Notes under the pieces: generated by a model
What the model saw: the letters and a program-made list of their open reading frames with translations, nothing else
What the model was told of the DNA's origin: nothing
Database searches by the model: none
Assembly (NCBI RefSeq): GCF_029953265.1
Contig: NZ_JASBAO010000001.1
Span: forward strand, 744,001-808,000
DNA: 64,000 nt
Direction: 5' to 3'
Source of the DNA: Commensalibacter oyaizuii
GTDB lineage: Bacteria > Pseudomonadota > Alphaproteobacteria > Acetobacterales > Acetobacteraceae
Translations under genes and position numbers: made by a program
Shown: piece after piece, positions 1 to 10,352 of the stretch
Layout: each line of letters begins with the position of its first letter
Numbering within the stretch: position 1 is the first letter of the stretch

Positions 1-1
1 T

Positions 2-496
2 CTTGATATTTATGAACACTTTCAAAATTTGTGGAATTTCTATCAAAAAATTCAAAACAACCCAAAATCCAAAGAAATATCAGATATTCATAAACGTATT
101 CTAAGTGCCAGCCTTGCTGTTGGTGAATCTATACGTAGTGAAGAAGAAAAAAACTCTTTAATTTATACTTGCATAGCTCTTGAATCTTTATTTTCTTTTA
201 ATGAAGAGCAATTATTTCAAAGAAGCATCGGCGATAAAATTGCAGATTGTTTAGCTTTTATTGTTGGTACAAATAAAGAAGGAAGAAAAGGAATTATAAA
301 ACATACTAAGGAAATATATAAAGCTCGATGTGCGTTAGTTCATGGTAGTCAATCCTCCAAAACTGTTGATCTATATTGGATAAATGACCTTATACGAACA
401 GCAATTGGGGAGTTTTTGAGAAATAAAAAATATAAAGATCTTAAAACAATTAACCAACTATATGATATGGTCAAAGATGCTCGACTTTCATATTAA
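2..496 (+). CDS. HEPN-like protein, C-terminal part (truncated by window edge)
   Basis: The reading frame is open from the window edge, so this is the last 164 residues of a longer protein rather than a 155-residue gene starting at the TTG at 29. It is mostly helical and hydrophilic. Near residue 112 it has an Arg-Cys-Ala-Leu-Val-His-Gly motif, which fits the R-x4-H signature of HEPN domains, in particular the C-terminal HEPN type found in Apea-like proteins. HEPN proteins are often RNases in defence or toxin systems, but the N-terminal part that would identify this one is outside the window. It converges on glf, with a shared terminator between them. The HEPN assignment comes from this motif and fold only. 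Confidence 0.5.
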   Translation, partial: LDIYEHFQNLWNFYQKIQNNPKSKEISDIHKRILSASLAVGESIRSEEEKNSLIYTCIALESLFSFNEEQLFQRSIGDKIADCLAFIVGTNKEGRKGIIKHTKEIYKARCALVHGSQSSKTVDLYWINDLIRTAIGEFLRNKKYKDLKTINQLYDMVKDARLSY

Positions 497-512
497 AAAA
501 CTATCAATTCTT

Positions 513-548
513 GATTAAAAGCACCTAAACAATTAAGTGCTTTTAATC
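513..548. terminator. Bidirectional hairpin between HEPN-like gene and glf
   Basis: A perfect 12-bp inverted repeat (GATTAAAAGCAC at 513-524, GTGCTTTTAATC at 537-548) lies in the 62-bp gap between two convergent genes. Each arm contains an A/T run, so a U-rich tail is present in either direction. It most likely ends both transcripts. Confidence 0.75.
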
Positions 549-558
549 TAAAATTACT

Positions 559-1728
<1,170 letters not shown>

Positions 1729-2018
1729 TCATTACAAAAACTAACTTTAAATTGCTTATAGGCTAATATATTCACTCAAAGATATACAAATATTTATATT
1801 AAACATACTTTGTGTGATATTACGTTATAATACTTATAATGCTGATCCTGTGCACAATATAGATAGTATAATTAGTTACATTTCGCAGTCAGCTTAATCT
1901 GTTTTACAAAACGATTATAAATATTATACTGCTTTCTTTTTGTAATTTTAAATCAAAATATCCTTATATTTACTATAATTTTATCACTTTGCTTCTTCGA
2001 CTAACAAGGTTTAAACAA

Positions 2019-4118
2019 ATGATGAAAAAAATAACGCCCCCAACTGCACCACAACATCCCATAGCAATTAACCAATGCGGATATCAGCGCACAGACTCTT
2101 ATGCCTGGCTAAAAGACGAACATTGGCAAGATGTGTTACATAATCCTAAGGTGCTTAAAAAAGAAATCGAAGCTTACTTAATTGAAGAAAATACATATAC
2201 AAGCGAATATTTAAAAGAAACAGAATCTCTTCAAAAAAAATTATATTCCGAGATGAAGCAAAGAATTGTTTCCAAAGATACCAGTCCTAAGCTGGAAGAC
2301 GGGGCGTGGATCTATTTTTCTCGTTTTGAAGAAAACAACGAATATAAGACCTATTACCGTAAATCTTCTGATTCTCTTCAAGAAGAGCTTTTACTCGATC
2401 CCAATCTTAATGCAAAGCAATTTAGTTACTACAAGGTTGGTTATATCGAGCACAGCCCCAATCATCAATTTCTAGCATATGCCGAAGATATCCAAGGGTC
2501 AGAAATATGGAATGTTCAGATTAAAAACCTGCAAACCAATCAATATCTTTCCCACACAATCGAACAATGTACAGGGGATTTTACTTTTTCAGGATGTAAC
2601 CAATTCGTATTTTGGATCTATCGGGATGATCACGGTCGCCCAACCAAAATATTTAGACGCGATCTTGCATCAGGTAACGATACATTAATTTACACAGAAA
2701 AAGATCCTGGCTTTTTCCTGTCAATTCAGCGCAGTTTATCAAATCAGTGGATTTTTATATCAGCAAAAGATCATGATACAAGTGAGGTTTGGCTAATCCC
2801 TGCACATCAAGCAACGCATTCGCCAATTTGTGTAATGCCCAGACAACAAGGAATTCAATACGAATTAAACGACTGGCATGGTCAGTTTATCATCAAAACC
2901 AATATTGATCAGGCCGATAATTTTAAATTAATGCGCATGCCTATCCCTTCGGTCACCCAATTGGACACATTCCATCTTAATAGCACTCATTGGCAAACGT
3001 GGGTTGATCATGATCCAGAATGCTATTTGATGGATATGATCGCCTATCAAGATTATTTTGTTAGACTAGAACGTTATCAAGTTAACACACGTATTGTTAT
3101 AACAGATCAAAATAACTCTGAAACAACATTAACGGGCGATGAGGAAGCTTATACTTTATCTCTTGATCCAATTTTAAATCATCAAACCCCTTGGTTAAGA
3201 TACAGCTATCAATCCCCAACAACACCCCGGCAATGGTATCGATATCATATGGCAACGGGAGAAAAAGAAATTCTAAAAACCCAAGAAATTCCTTCAGGTC
3301 ATTGCCCAGACGATTATAAAACAAAACGCTTATGGGCCAAGGCAACAGATGGTGAGCTGGTTCCTATTACCCTAACCTATCACAAAAATACCGCCTTGGA
3401 TGGCTCTGCCTCTGTATTGTTATATGGATATGGATCTTATGGATATGCAATTGATCCTGTTTTTTCCATTACTGCACTCAATTATTTAAATAATGGCTGG
3501 ATTTATGCCGTTGCGCATATTCGCGGCGGATCTGAGAAAGGATGGGATTGGTTTTTACAGGGCAGAAAATTTCTTAAAATAAATAGTTTCACAGATTTTA
3601 TCAGTTGTGCAGAACACCTTATTCAACAAAATTATACCAAAGCTGGACAAATTGTTGCTGATGGGCGGTCTGCTGGGGGAATGCTAATGGGATATATTGC
3701 CAACGAACGTCCGGATTTATTCGCAGGTATTATTGCTGTTGTACCATTTGTCGATGTATTAAATACAATGTCTGATGTATCGTTACCTTTGACCCCCCCC
3801 GAATGGCCAGAATGGGGAAATCCGATCACAGACAAAAAAGCATATGAGTACATTGCTAGCTATTCACCTTACGATAATATTAAAAAACAACCTTATCCTG
3901 CAATTTTAGCCATTGGTGGATTAACCGATCCACGCGTGACCTATTGGGAACCCGCCAAGTGGATCGCAAAACTGCGCCAATATAATACATCTAACAATCC
4001 TTTATTGCTAAAAATTAATATGGATACAGGTCATGGCGGGGCATCCGGACGCTATGATTCTTTGAAAGAAGCCGCATTTATTCAGGCTTTTGCCCTTTCG
4101 ATCGTAAAATCGAATTAA
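2019..4118 (+). CDS. ptrB: Oligopeptidase B (prolyl oligopeptidase family, S9A)
   Basis: This serine peptidase cleaves short peptides, in family members after basic residues. An N-terminal beta-propeller covers about residues 1-400 and the C-terminal alpha/beta hydrolase the rest. The catalytic triad is visible: Ser551 in GRSAGG, Asp637 in GGLTDPRV and His672 in DTGHGG. I chose the ATG at 2019 (699 residues) instead of the upstream TTG at 1989, because an AAGGT sits 8 bases before it. It is probably cytoplasmic, as there is no signal peptide. The AI-2E-type permease gene follows 40 bp downstream on the same strand and may be co-transcribed. Confidence 0.93.
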   Translation: MMKKITPPTAPQHPIAINQCGYQRTDSYAWLKDEHWQDVLHNPKVLKKEIEAYLIEENTYTSEYLKETESLQKKLYSEMKQRIVSKDTSPKLEDGAWIYFSRFEENNEYKTYYRKSSDSLQEELLLDPNLNAKQFSYYKVGYIEHSPNHQFLAYAEDIQGSEIWNVQIKNLQTNQYLSHTIEQCTGDFTFSGCNQFVFWIYRDDHGRPTKIFRRDLASGNDTLIYTEKDPGFFLSIQRSLSNQWIFISAKDHDTSEVWLIPAHQATHSPICVMPRQQGIQYELNDWHGQFIIKTNIDQADNFKLMRMPIPSVTQLDTFHLNSTHWQTWVDHDPECYLMDMIAYQDYFVRLERYQVNTRIVITDQNNSETTLTGDEEAYTLSLDPILNHQTPWLRYSYQSPTTPRQWYRYHMATGEKEILKTQEIPSGHCPDDYKTKRLWAKATDGELVPITLTYHKNTALDGSASVLLYGYGSYGYAIDPVFSITALNYLNNGWIYAVAHIRGGSEKGWDWFLQGRKFLKINSFTDFISCAEHLIQQNYTKAGQIVADGRSAGGMLMGYIANERPDLFAGIIAVVPFVDVLNTMSDVSLPLTPPEWPEWGNPITDKKAYEYIASYSPYDNIKKQPYPAILAIGGLTDPRVTYWEPAKWIAKLRQYNTSNNPLLLKINMDTGHGGASGRYDSLKEAAFIQAFALSIVKSN

Positions 4119-4158
4119 AAATACTTTTTTTAAAATGCAATTATTATAAAGGTATATT

Positions 4159-5265
4159 ATGCCCTTAAATAAAAAAAATTCAGACATTAATATAACCCGA
4201 CAATTAAGCATTGCGGAACAGATTCATAATCAGACAATCGCACAAACGTGCCTGACAATTCTTTTAATTTTGCTTGGTCTATATACAATCAAGTCCTTTA
4301 TCTCTTCTTTAATTTGGGGCAGTATTTTCGCCATTGCTTGTTGGCCTATATACGTCAAAACGCAAAATTATTGGCCATATAAGAGACCTGACTTTATATT
4401 ACCTCTAATCTTTTCATGTTTTGTCACGCTTGTTTTCATGATTCCGCTCAGCATGATCATCGTTGAAGCAACCAAGGACATCCAAGCCGCTTTTACTTGG
4501 ATTATGCATGTCAGTAAAGAAGGTGTACCCCCTCCACAATTTTTGCAAAACCTGCCTTTTGGCAAAAGCAATCTTATTAATTGGTGGAATAATAATTTAG
4601 CCGATCCTGCTGCAGCATCTGCATTATTATCCAATTTACATCTAAGCCATGGTGTATACGTTACCCAAAAAGTTGGATCTCAATTACTACATAGAGGAAT
4701 ATTATTCCTATTTTCTATGGTAACCCTGTTTTTCCTTTTTAAAGATGGAAAATCTGTTATCCAACAATGTTTAAGGGGTTCAAGACGCCTGTTTGGTAAA
4801 CAAGGTGAAACCATAGCGCAGCAAATGATTTCATCAATCCATGGCACGGTTGCAGGGCTTGTTCTTGTTGGATTGGGACAAGGCGTTATTTTAGGTATCG
4901 CCTATTATGCGTTAGGTATCCCTCATTCTGCCCTATTTGGCATTATCACAGCTGTGGCAGCAATGATTCCTTTTTGCCCTCTAATTGCAATTGCAATTGT
5001 GGCAATTACAGCCCTGGTAAAAGTATCTTCTATCGTCGCTATTACTGTATTAATCGTTGGAAGTGTTGTGGTCTTTATCGCCGATCACTTTATTCGACCA
5101 GCATTAATTGGTGGATCAACTAAATTACCATTTATTTGGGTATTAATTGGAATTTTGGGTGGATTAGAAACCTGGGGAATGATTGGATTATTTGTTGGCC
5201 CAGCGATTATGGCAGCTTTAATCATGCTATGGCAAAATTGGACGTCAGAGAAAAAAAGACTTTAA
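4159..5265 (+). CDS. AI-2E family transporter (YdiK/PerM-like permease)
   Basis: This is a 368-residue polytopic inner-membrane protein with about eight hydrophobic segments. It has the layout of the AI-2E exporter/PerM family: paired N-terminal helices, a soluble stretch around residues 115-175, then a helix-rich C-terminal half with a GLVLVGLGQGVILGIAYYALG segment and a terminal GGLETWGMIGLFVGP motif. Members have been linked to autoinducer export or to Na+/H+ exchange, so the substrate cannot be stated. It starts 40 bp after ptrB on the same strand and ends just before a tRNA gene on the other strand. Confidence 0.88.
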   Translation: MPLNKKNSDINITRQLSIAEQIHNQTIAQTCLTILLILLGLYTIKSFISSLIWGSIFAIACWPIYVKTQNYWPYKRPDFILPLIFSCFVTLVFMIPLSMIIVEATKDIQAAFTWIMHVSKEGVPPPQFLQNLPFGKSNLINWWNNNLADPAAASALLSNLHLSHGVYVTQKVGSQLLHRGILFLFSMVTLFFLFKDGKSVIQQCLRGSRRLFGKQGETIAQQMISSIHGTVAGLVLVGLGQGVILGIAYYALGIPHSALFGIITAVAAMIPFCPLIAIAIVAITALVKVSSIVAITVLIVGSVVVFIADHFIRPALIGGSTKLPFIWVLIGILGGLETWGMIGLFVGPAIMAALIMLWQNWTSEKKRL

Positions 5266-5282
5266 ATTGTAATTTTAACATA

Positions 5283-5356
5283 TCGGGCAGGCGGGATTCG
5301 AACCCACGACCCCCAGTCCCCCAGACTGATGCGCTACCAGGCTGCGCTACTGCCCG
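5283..5356 (-). tRNA. tRNA-Pro (anticodon GGG)
   Basis: Read on the minus strand this folds as a complete cloverleaf. The acceptor stem is CGGGCAG/CTGCCCG, the D-arm contains AGCGCAGCCTGGTAGCGC, the anticodon loop is TGGGGGA (anticodon GGG), and the T-arm contains GGGTTCGAATCCC. The 3' CCA is not encoded, so it must be added after transcription. It lies between the permease gene and the MerR regulator gene. Confidence 0.95.
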
Positions 5357-5408
5357 TTAAAATACAAAAACCCGTATACCAGCCTCCACAGTGACAATCA
5401 ACCTAAAA

Positions 5409-6038
5409 TTAAGAATCCGCTATAATTTTTCTTAACTCGTGCAATTCAACCAAAATAGAACGTAAAGAATCAACTAAATAAGCGTTCTTTTCTTGTAAAA
5501 GATGTATTTCTGATGAACTCGAATCTAAGTTTTGAAAATTATCGAGCGGAGATGTATTTAAAGCTGTGGAATTATCAGTACTAGAAGATGTAGTTGCTTC
5601 TACGTCATTACATACTGGAGCAATCTTATCTTCGTTGTGTGTTGTTTCGGCAGATGTTTCTGAAGAAGATATTTGTTCTTCCTTACGTGTAAACTTAGAA
5701 AAATCTTCATCTAAAAGACGTTGTACACCTTTAATCGTATATCCATCAACATAGAGCAGTTCTGAAATATATTTAAGTAATGTAATATCTTCTGCACGAT
5801 AATAACGACGCCCACCACTACGTTTAACAGGTTGCACCTGAGTAAAACGAGTTTCCCAAAAACGAAGTACATGCTGAGGAACCTGTATTTCCTCTGCGAC
5901 CTCACTGATTGTACGAAAGGCACCTGGATCTTTTTTAATTACGTTATCATCTTCTAAATTAGAATCGTCTTCTTCAACTGTATTTAAGAATTTATCCTCT
6001 GATTCGTCAGAAGAAACATCAAAGGTGCCACCCGTCAT
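5409..6038 (-). CDS. MerR family transcriptional regulator (downstream of ihfA)
   Basis: This is a 209-residue DNA-binding protein. An acidic N-terminal 35 residues is followed by a MerR-type winged helix at about residues 40-110 ([23 protein letters not shown], then [11 protein letters not shown]). A low-complexity Ser/Thr/Asp-rich linker and a short C-terminal helix with coiled-coil character ([26 protein letters not shown]) complete it. No ligand-binding domain is recognisable. It starts 2 bp after the ihfA stop, so the two are translationally close. The order plsX-fabH-ihfA-merR is a common alphaproteobacterial arrangement. Its target genes are unknown. Confidence 0.88.
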   Translation of the reverse strand: MTGGTFDVSSDESEDKFLNTVEEDDSNLEDDNVIKKDPGAFRTISEVAEEIQVPQHVLRFWETRFTQVQPVKRSGGRRYYRAEDITLLKYISELLYVDGYTIKGVQRLLDEDFSKFTRKEEQISSSETSAETTHNEDKIAPVCNDVEATTSSSTDNSTALNTSPLDNFQNLDSSSSEIHLLQEKNAYLVDSLRSILVELHELRKIIADS

Positions 6039-6040
6039 TG

Positions 6041-6355
6041 TTAACCCTTTCTAGACACTTGTTTTATCATACCTTCATTAACACGGTTCTTTAACATTTG
6101 ACTAGGGCGAAATGATAAAACGAGGCGAGGCTCAATCACGACCTCTTCACCTGTTTTGGGGTTACGCCCGATACGACTGCCTTTTTTTCTTACGGAAAAT
6201 GTTCCAAAACCGCTAATTTTTACAGAATCTCCACCTTCTAAGGTAGAGATTATTTTTTCTAAAACCTCTTCTAATAATACTGAAGATTCGCTACGTGATA
6301 GGCCCACGTGGCTGTAAAGTTTTTCGATCAATCCTGCTCGAGTTAAAGTTTGCAT
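6041..6355 (-). CDS. ihfA: Integration host factor subunit alpha
   Basis: This nucleoid protein bends DNA as a heterodimer with IHF-beta and acts in replication, recombination and sigma-54-type transcription. The 104-residue frame has the HU/IHF fold: helical N-terminus ([21 protein letters not shown]), the [22 protein letters not shown] beta-arm region with the intercalating proline, and [16 protein letters not shown] chose the ATG at 6355; a TTG five codons upstream is less likely and gives an atypical extension. It is the third gene of the plsX-fabH-ihfA-merR group. Confidence 0.93.
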   Translation of the reverse strand: MQTLTRAGLIEKLYSHVGLSRSESSVLLEEVLEKIISTLEGGDSVKISGFGTFSVRKKGSRIGRNPKTGEEVVIEPRLVLSFRPSQMLKNRVNEGMIKQVSRKG

Positions 6356-6465
6356 ATTAATTTTAATCAATAGTTAAAAGTTGTTAATAATCGTAAAGGA
6401 AGAGTTAAGTAATTTTAACTCTTATACTCCCTTTTAGCGTAAAACATCTTTTAAAATCAATTATT

Positions 6466-7431
6466 TTATAACCGAACAAGAGAAGACCCCCAACTTAACC
6501 CTCCTCCTAAGGCTTCAATCACAATTAAATCACCCTGCTTAATTCTGCCATCACGAACGGCCTCATTCAAAGCTAATGGAATAGAGGCCGCAGACGTATT
6601 AGCATGACGATCTACCGTAACAATGACACGTTCAGCAGGTAAATTTAATTTCTTACCCATTCCTTTAATGATTCGTAAATTTGCTTGATGAGGTACTAGC
6701 CAATCAATATCTTTGTGCCCTAATTGATGCGCTTGCAAAGCCTCGTCAACCACTTCTGAAAGCTTTGTCACTGCATGACGAAAGACTTCTTGACCTTGCA
6801 TTTTTAAAAAACACTGATCCGCAGTTTGTGAGGGAACACCATCAACATACAAAATGTCAGAATATTGACCATCTGTATGTAAATATACCCCTAATACCCC
6901 TACATCTTCATTTGTTTGCTCTGCACTTAAGACTACTGCACCAGCACCATCACCAAACAACACACAAGTTCTGCGATCAGACCAGTCCAAAATACGAGAA
7001 TAAACCTCACTGCCAATCAAAATTACATTTTTAGCTTGACCATTGCGAATGAAATTATCAGCAACGGATAAACCAAAAACAAATCCTGCACATGCAGATG
7101 ATACATCAAAGGCAAAGCCTTTTTTCATTCCTAGTTCTTTTTGAACTTTGACCGCCGTTGTTGGAAAAATCTGATCTGGAGTACATGTGGCAACTATAAC
7201 TGCATCAATATCATCGACCGTTAGTCCGGCATATTCCATGGCCTGTCGTGCTGCATGAACAGCCATAGACGTGCAATTTTCACCGTCGGAAACAATATGT
7301 CTTTGGCGAATCCCCGTTCGCTCACGAATCCATTCGTCAGAGGTATCGACACGCCTTGACAATTCCTCGTTCGAAACAATATTTTTTGGTAAAAAGCTAC
7401 CAAATCCAACAAAACGTGAACGATACGCCAT
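6466..7431 (-). CDS. fabH: Beta-ketoacyl-ACP synthase III
   Basis: It catalyses the first condensation of fatty acid synthesis, joining acetyl-CoA to malonyl-ACP. The 321 residues match the family length. The catalytic triad is visible: Cys114 in SSACAGFVFG, His248 in VPHQANLRI and Asn278 in RHANTSAASIP, where most homologues have YGNTSAAS. The DGAGAVVL segment at about 161-168 and the C-terminal GGGLSWGS are also characteristic. A good ribosome site (AAGGAAAATTA) precedes the ATG. It lies 45 bp downstream of plsX in a likely operon. Confidence 0.96.
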   Translation of the reverse strand: MAYRSRFVGFGSFLPKNIVSNEELSRRVDTSDEWIRERTGIRQRHIVSDGENCTSMAVHAARQAMEYAGLTVDDIDAVIVATCTPDQIFPTTAVKVQKELGMKKGFAFDVSSACAGFVFGLSVADNFIRNGQAKNVILIGSEVYSRILDWSDRRTCVLFGDGAGAVVLSAEQTNEDVGVLGVYLHTDGQYSDILYVDGVPSQTADQCFLKMQGQEVFRHAVTKLSEVVDEALQAHQLGHKDIDWLVPHQANLRIIKGMGKKLNLPAERVIVTVDRHANTSAASIPLALNEAVRDGRIKQGDLIVIEALGGGLSWGSSLVRL

Positions 7432-7476
7432 TAATTTTCCTTAAAATACAAGCCTGGCTTAATCGTAATCTTCAAA

Positions 7477-8541
7477 TTACTTCTTAGGCATCACAGCATT
7501 TTCTGCTGGATTAACCTGGGATAAACCAGTTAAAATTTCTTCATAAAATCCGTGAGTGATCATATCCATAGCGACATCAACAGCATAGGCGAAACCTACT
7601 TCGTCTGCTCCACCATGCGATTTTACGACCACTCCGTTTAAACCGACAAATACAGCACCATTATAACGGCGGGGATCTAACCATTCTTTCATACGTTCCA
7701 AACCTGGGCGAACCATCAAGTAGCCAAGCTTTCCACGTAATCCAGAAGTATAGACTTGCTTTAACAAATGAAATACAAGTTTTAACGCACCCTCACCTGT
7801 TTTCAAGGCAACATTGCCCGTAAACCCATCTGTCACAATAATATCCGTTGTACCAGCCGTAATATCGTGACCTTCAATAAAACCGTGAAATTGATCAGAG
7901 AGAGGACTGTTTCTTAATACATCTGCAGCTGCGCGTAATCGCTCGTCTCCCTTAAGTTCTTCTGAACCAACGTTTAAAAGACCTATTGTTGGATGGCGAA
8001 GACCTAAAACGGCTTTAGCAAAAGCATTGCCCATGATTGCAAAATCAACCAGATTACGACAATCACAAACGACATTCGCACCCAGATCCAACATTACAAC
8101 ATCGCCCTTTGCAGTTGGGCTAATTGCTGCCATTGCTGGACGAGCGATACCAGGCATTGTTTTTACAATGATTTGTGCCAATGCTAACATGGCACCACTA
8201 TTACCAGCAGAGACGACCCCTTTCGACTCTTTTTGTGCAACACTTTCCATTGCCATACGTAAAGAGGAATCTCTTAATTTTAAGGCTGCTGTTGGCTTCA
8301 TATCCATAGGCACGGATACAGATGTATGACGTATAGTACAAATCTCTGCTACCCTCGGATATTGTTTTAACAGAGGGGCAATTTTTGCTTCATCACCAAT
8401 CAGCAAAACCTTAACATTAGAATGACGAAGAGCAGTGGCATCCAGACCCTTGATTACAATATCAGGAGCATTATCCCCCCCCATCGCATCTATGGCCAGA
8501 TCATATGTCATTTCTTCTTGGGTATTAACTTGTATGTTCAT
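7477..8541 (-). CDS. plsX: Phosphate acyltransferase PlsX
   Basis: It converts acyl-ACP to acyl-phosphate, the acyl donor for PlsY in phospholipid synthesis, and works at the inner face of the membrane. The 354-residue protein has the family's opening DLAIDAMGGDNAPDIVIKG, the GVVSAGNSGAML motif at about residue 108, and MLDLGANVVCDCRNLVDFAIMG in the middle. The C-terminal VDVAMDMITHGFYEEI is also typical. It sits between rpmF and fabH on the same strand, the standard rpmF-plsX-fabH order seen across proteobacteria. Confidence 0.96.
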   Translation of the reverse strand: MNIQVNTQEEMTYDLAIDAMGGDNAPDIVIKGLDATALRHSNVKVLLIGDEAKIAPLLKQYPRVAEICTIRHTSVSVPMDMKPTAALKLRDSSLRMAMESVAQKESKGVVSAGNSGAMLALAQIIVKTMPGIARPAMAAISPTAKGDVVMLDLGANVVCDCRNLVDFAIMGNAFAKAVLGLRHPTIGLLNVGSEELKGDERLRAAADVLRNSPLSDQFHGFIEGHDITAGTTDIIVTDGFTGNVALKTGEGALKLVFHLLKQVYTSGLRGKLGYLMVRPGLERMKEWLDPRRYNGAVFVGLNGVVVKSHGGADEVGFAYAVDVAMDMITHGFYEEILTGLSQVNPAENAVMPKK

Positions 8542-8657
8542 AAATTACAGCTTATGTCCTGCAAAAATCATAACCTTCAATACCTTATGCGAAACACATA
8601 AATACGCCACACCAATCTTGAAAGGATATCTGCTTTACAGGGTCCTTGATAACAAAA

Positions 8658-8861
8658 TTACTGGCGAACAGCAACTTTTAGTGCTTTTCCAGCAGCAACA
8701 ACCTCGCGACCGTCATAATGTCCACAGTGACTGCAAACGTGATGAGGACGCTTTAATTCGCCACAATTCCCGCATTCAGCATGTGCTTCTGAACGCAATG
8801 CGTGATGACTACGACGCATACCGCGACGTGATGGTGATGTTTTTCTCTTAGGAACAGCCAT
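8658..8861 (-). CDS. rpmF: 50S ribosomal protein L32
   Basis: This is a 67-residue basic ribosomal protein starting [20 protein letters not shown], the canonical L32 N-terminus. It has two Cys pairs (CGNC at about residue 31 and CSHC at about 43) that form a zinc ribbon, so this is the zinc-binding form. A strong Shine-Dalgarno (GGAGGGACTA) precedes the ATG. It lies between the DUF177 gene and plsX, the usual place. Confidence 0.97.
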   Translation of the reverse strand: MAVPKRKTSPSRRGMRRSHHALRSEAHAECGNCGELKRPHHVCSHCGHYDGREVVAAGKALKVAVRQ

Positions 8862-9081
8862 TAGTCCCTCCTAACCTTTCCCAGTATATTAAATCAATTT
8901 GAGCAATGATTTAATATTTTATTAAATTATTTGAAACAAAATAGATTTTTTAACAGATTATATAAATCCGCGCAAGCATGGAAATATAATCATCCGATAC
9001 AGTTTTCACACGGTTAATATCCGTTATTTCAACAAAAGACAAGCCAATTAAGAAAAAATCATTCTTTATCTTATTTAGCCT

Positions 9082-9612
9082 TTATTTTTTCTTTAACTTT
9101 TCTAAAATCTTAAATGGGCTTTCTCCTACCGCTTTTTTTTCAGTAATTTTACTATCATCCTCCTTATAAATCATAGGATTATCAGCACCACTTTTATGAG
9201 GATAAGGATCCAAAAACAGGGCTAATTGTTCAGCAGTTACTTCGCCCAAATCAATCATGTCATTATCATATGGAATGACATCTGGATCATCTATTTCCTC
9301 TAATTCCCCAGTTACTTTGTTAAGTGGCAAAAATAGTAATTCAAAAGTATCATTTAACGTAACAAAAAAATCCTCTAAAGAAATTACGCAATTTTGCGTC
9401 ACCAATGCTTCAATCTTTCCCTTTGCTCTGATTTGGGCCCCATGATAATATTTCAATTGATATGTACATGTTAAAGAGTGAATTTTTGGAATAAAAAAGC
9501 GCGTTGCTAATTTCTTTTTTTCTTCTTCATCTGCTTCAACCTTAATCGTTAAGGGTTTTTTTTGAATTTGGCTTAAAGCCACTTTCCTTGAAAACTCGCA
9601 ACATGCTTTCAT
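9082..9612 (-). CDS. DUF177 (YceD-like) family protein
   Basis: This is a 176-residue soluble protein of the DUF177 family, whose bacterial YceD relatives are usually encoded next to rpmF, with a suggested link to rRNA or ribosome assembly. Recognisable parts are the KGKIEALVTQNCVISLEDF segment (a conserved Cys follows VTQN) and the acidic DLGEVTAEQLALFLDPYPHKSGA motif near residue 140. I moved the start to the ATG at 9612, because AAAGGA lies at the right distance from it. The extension to 9669 would add 19 atypical residues. It precedes rpmF with a 220-bp gap in which I see no gene, and is divergent from the bamE-like gene. Confidence 0.85.
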   Translation of the reverse strand: MKACCEFSRKVALSQIQKKPLTIKVEADEEEKKKLATRFFIPKIHSLTCTYQLKYYHGAQIRAKGKIEALVTQNCVISLEDFFVTLNDTFELLFLPLNKVTGELEEIDDPDVIPYDNDMIDLGEVTAEQLALFLDPYPHKSGADNPMIYKEDDSKITEKKAVGESPFKILEKLKKK

Positions 9613-9724
9613 TTTTATTCCTTTGTATGCTTTTTTTTGTTGAAGTTTTATATAAACTACAATACGCATTTGTTAAGGGTAATAGTATCATTTTTATATC
9701 CAGCTTGAGGAATATTTATCAACC

Positions 9725-10345
9725 ATGCGTTCATGCTTCAATAAGAAACCTCTTGTAACATCGTCGAAAGCCTATTTTTCCTTTGTTCGGACCACAAGTA
9801 AAAAAGCTTATCTTGCTTCTATTTTATCAATAGGACTAACTTTGTCTGCTTGTTCTGCATTTTCGCCCCCCCCTTTACCTAGGGGAAGTATTATTGGCAA
9901 AAATGACCTAAAATCACTTCAGGTTGGCAGCACCAGTAAAGCTGATGTTATGGAAATTCTAGGGTCCCCAACCGCATACGCGACTTTTGATCCTAATAAT
10001 TGGATTTATATTTCAATGATGACCAAGCTGGTTCCCCTATCTTACCCTGGAATCAAAAAACAAGAAGTACTATCTTTATATTTTGATCAAAATGGTACAC
10101 TACAAAAAATCCAACATTTGGGTAAAAAAGACGCTAAAAATGTTGCGATGGTTTCTGAAACAACCCCAACCCCAGGGACTAAAACTAATTTCTTCCAACA
10201 GTTGCTGGGTAATATTGGACAATATTCTCCGCTCAGTGCAATGGGTCTGGGCAGTACTTTTGGACCCGGCAACAACGGTGGTCCCCTCAGCAGCAACCCC
10301 GCGACCGCTGGCGGAGTTGGCAGCTCTGGAAATACTATACGCTAG
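9725..10345 (+). CDS. bamE: BamE/SmpA-like outer-membrane lipoprotein
   Basis: It is likely the BamE component of the beta-barrel assembly machine. A basic and then hydrophobic signal segment at about residues 20-43 ends in a lipobox (LSAC), giving a lipidated mature N-terminus. The SmpA/OmlA domain follows: GKNDLKSLQVGSTSKADVMEILGSP, then NWIYIS and LSLYFDQNGTLQKI. Beyond residue 140 comes a Gly/Pro/Ser-rich tail (about 65 residues, GPGNNGGPLSSNPATAGG) that is longer than in enterobacterial BamE and probably disordered. It is divergent from the DUF177 gene and its terminator lies inside the facing kinase gene. Confidence 0.85.
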   Translation: MRSCFNKKPLVTSSKAYFSFVRTTSKKAYLASILSIGLTLSACSAFSPPPLPRGSIIGKNDLKSLQVGSTSKADVMEILGSPTAYATFDPNNWIYISMMTKLVPLSYPGIKKQEVLSLYFDQNGTLQKIQHLGKKDAKNVAMVSETTPTPGTKTNFFQQLLGNIGQYSPLSAMGLGSTFGPGNNGGPLSSNPATAGGVGSSGNTIR

Positions 10346-10352
10346 GGCCAAT

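Noticed and set aside
9082-9669. DUF177 protein starting at 9669
   Set aside because: The extra 19 residues are not family-like and the ATG at 9612 has an AAAGGA site.
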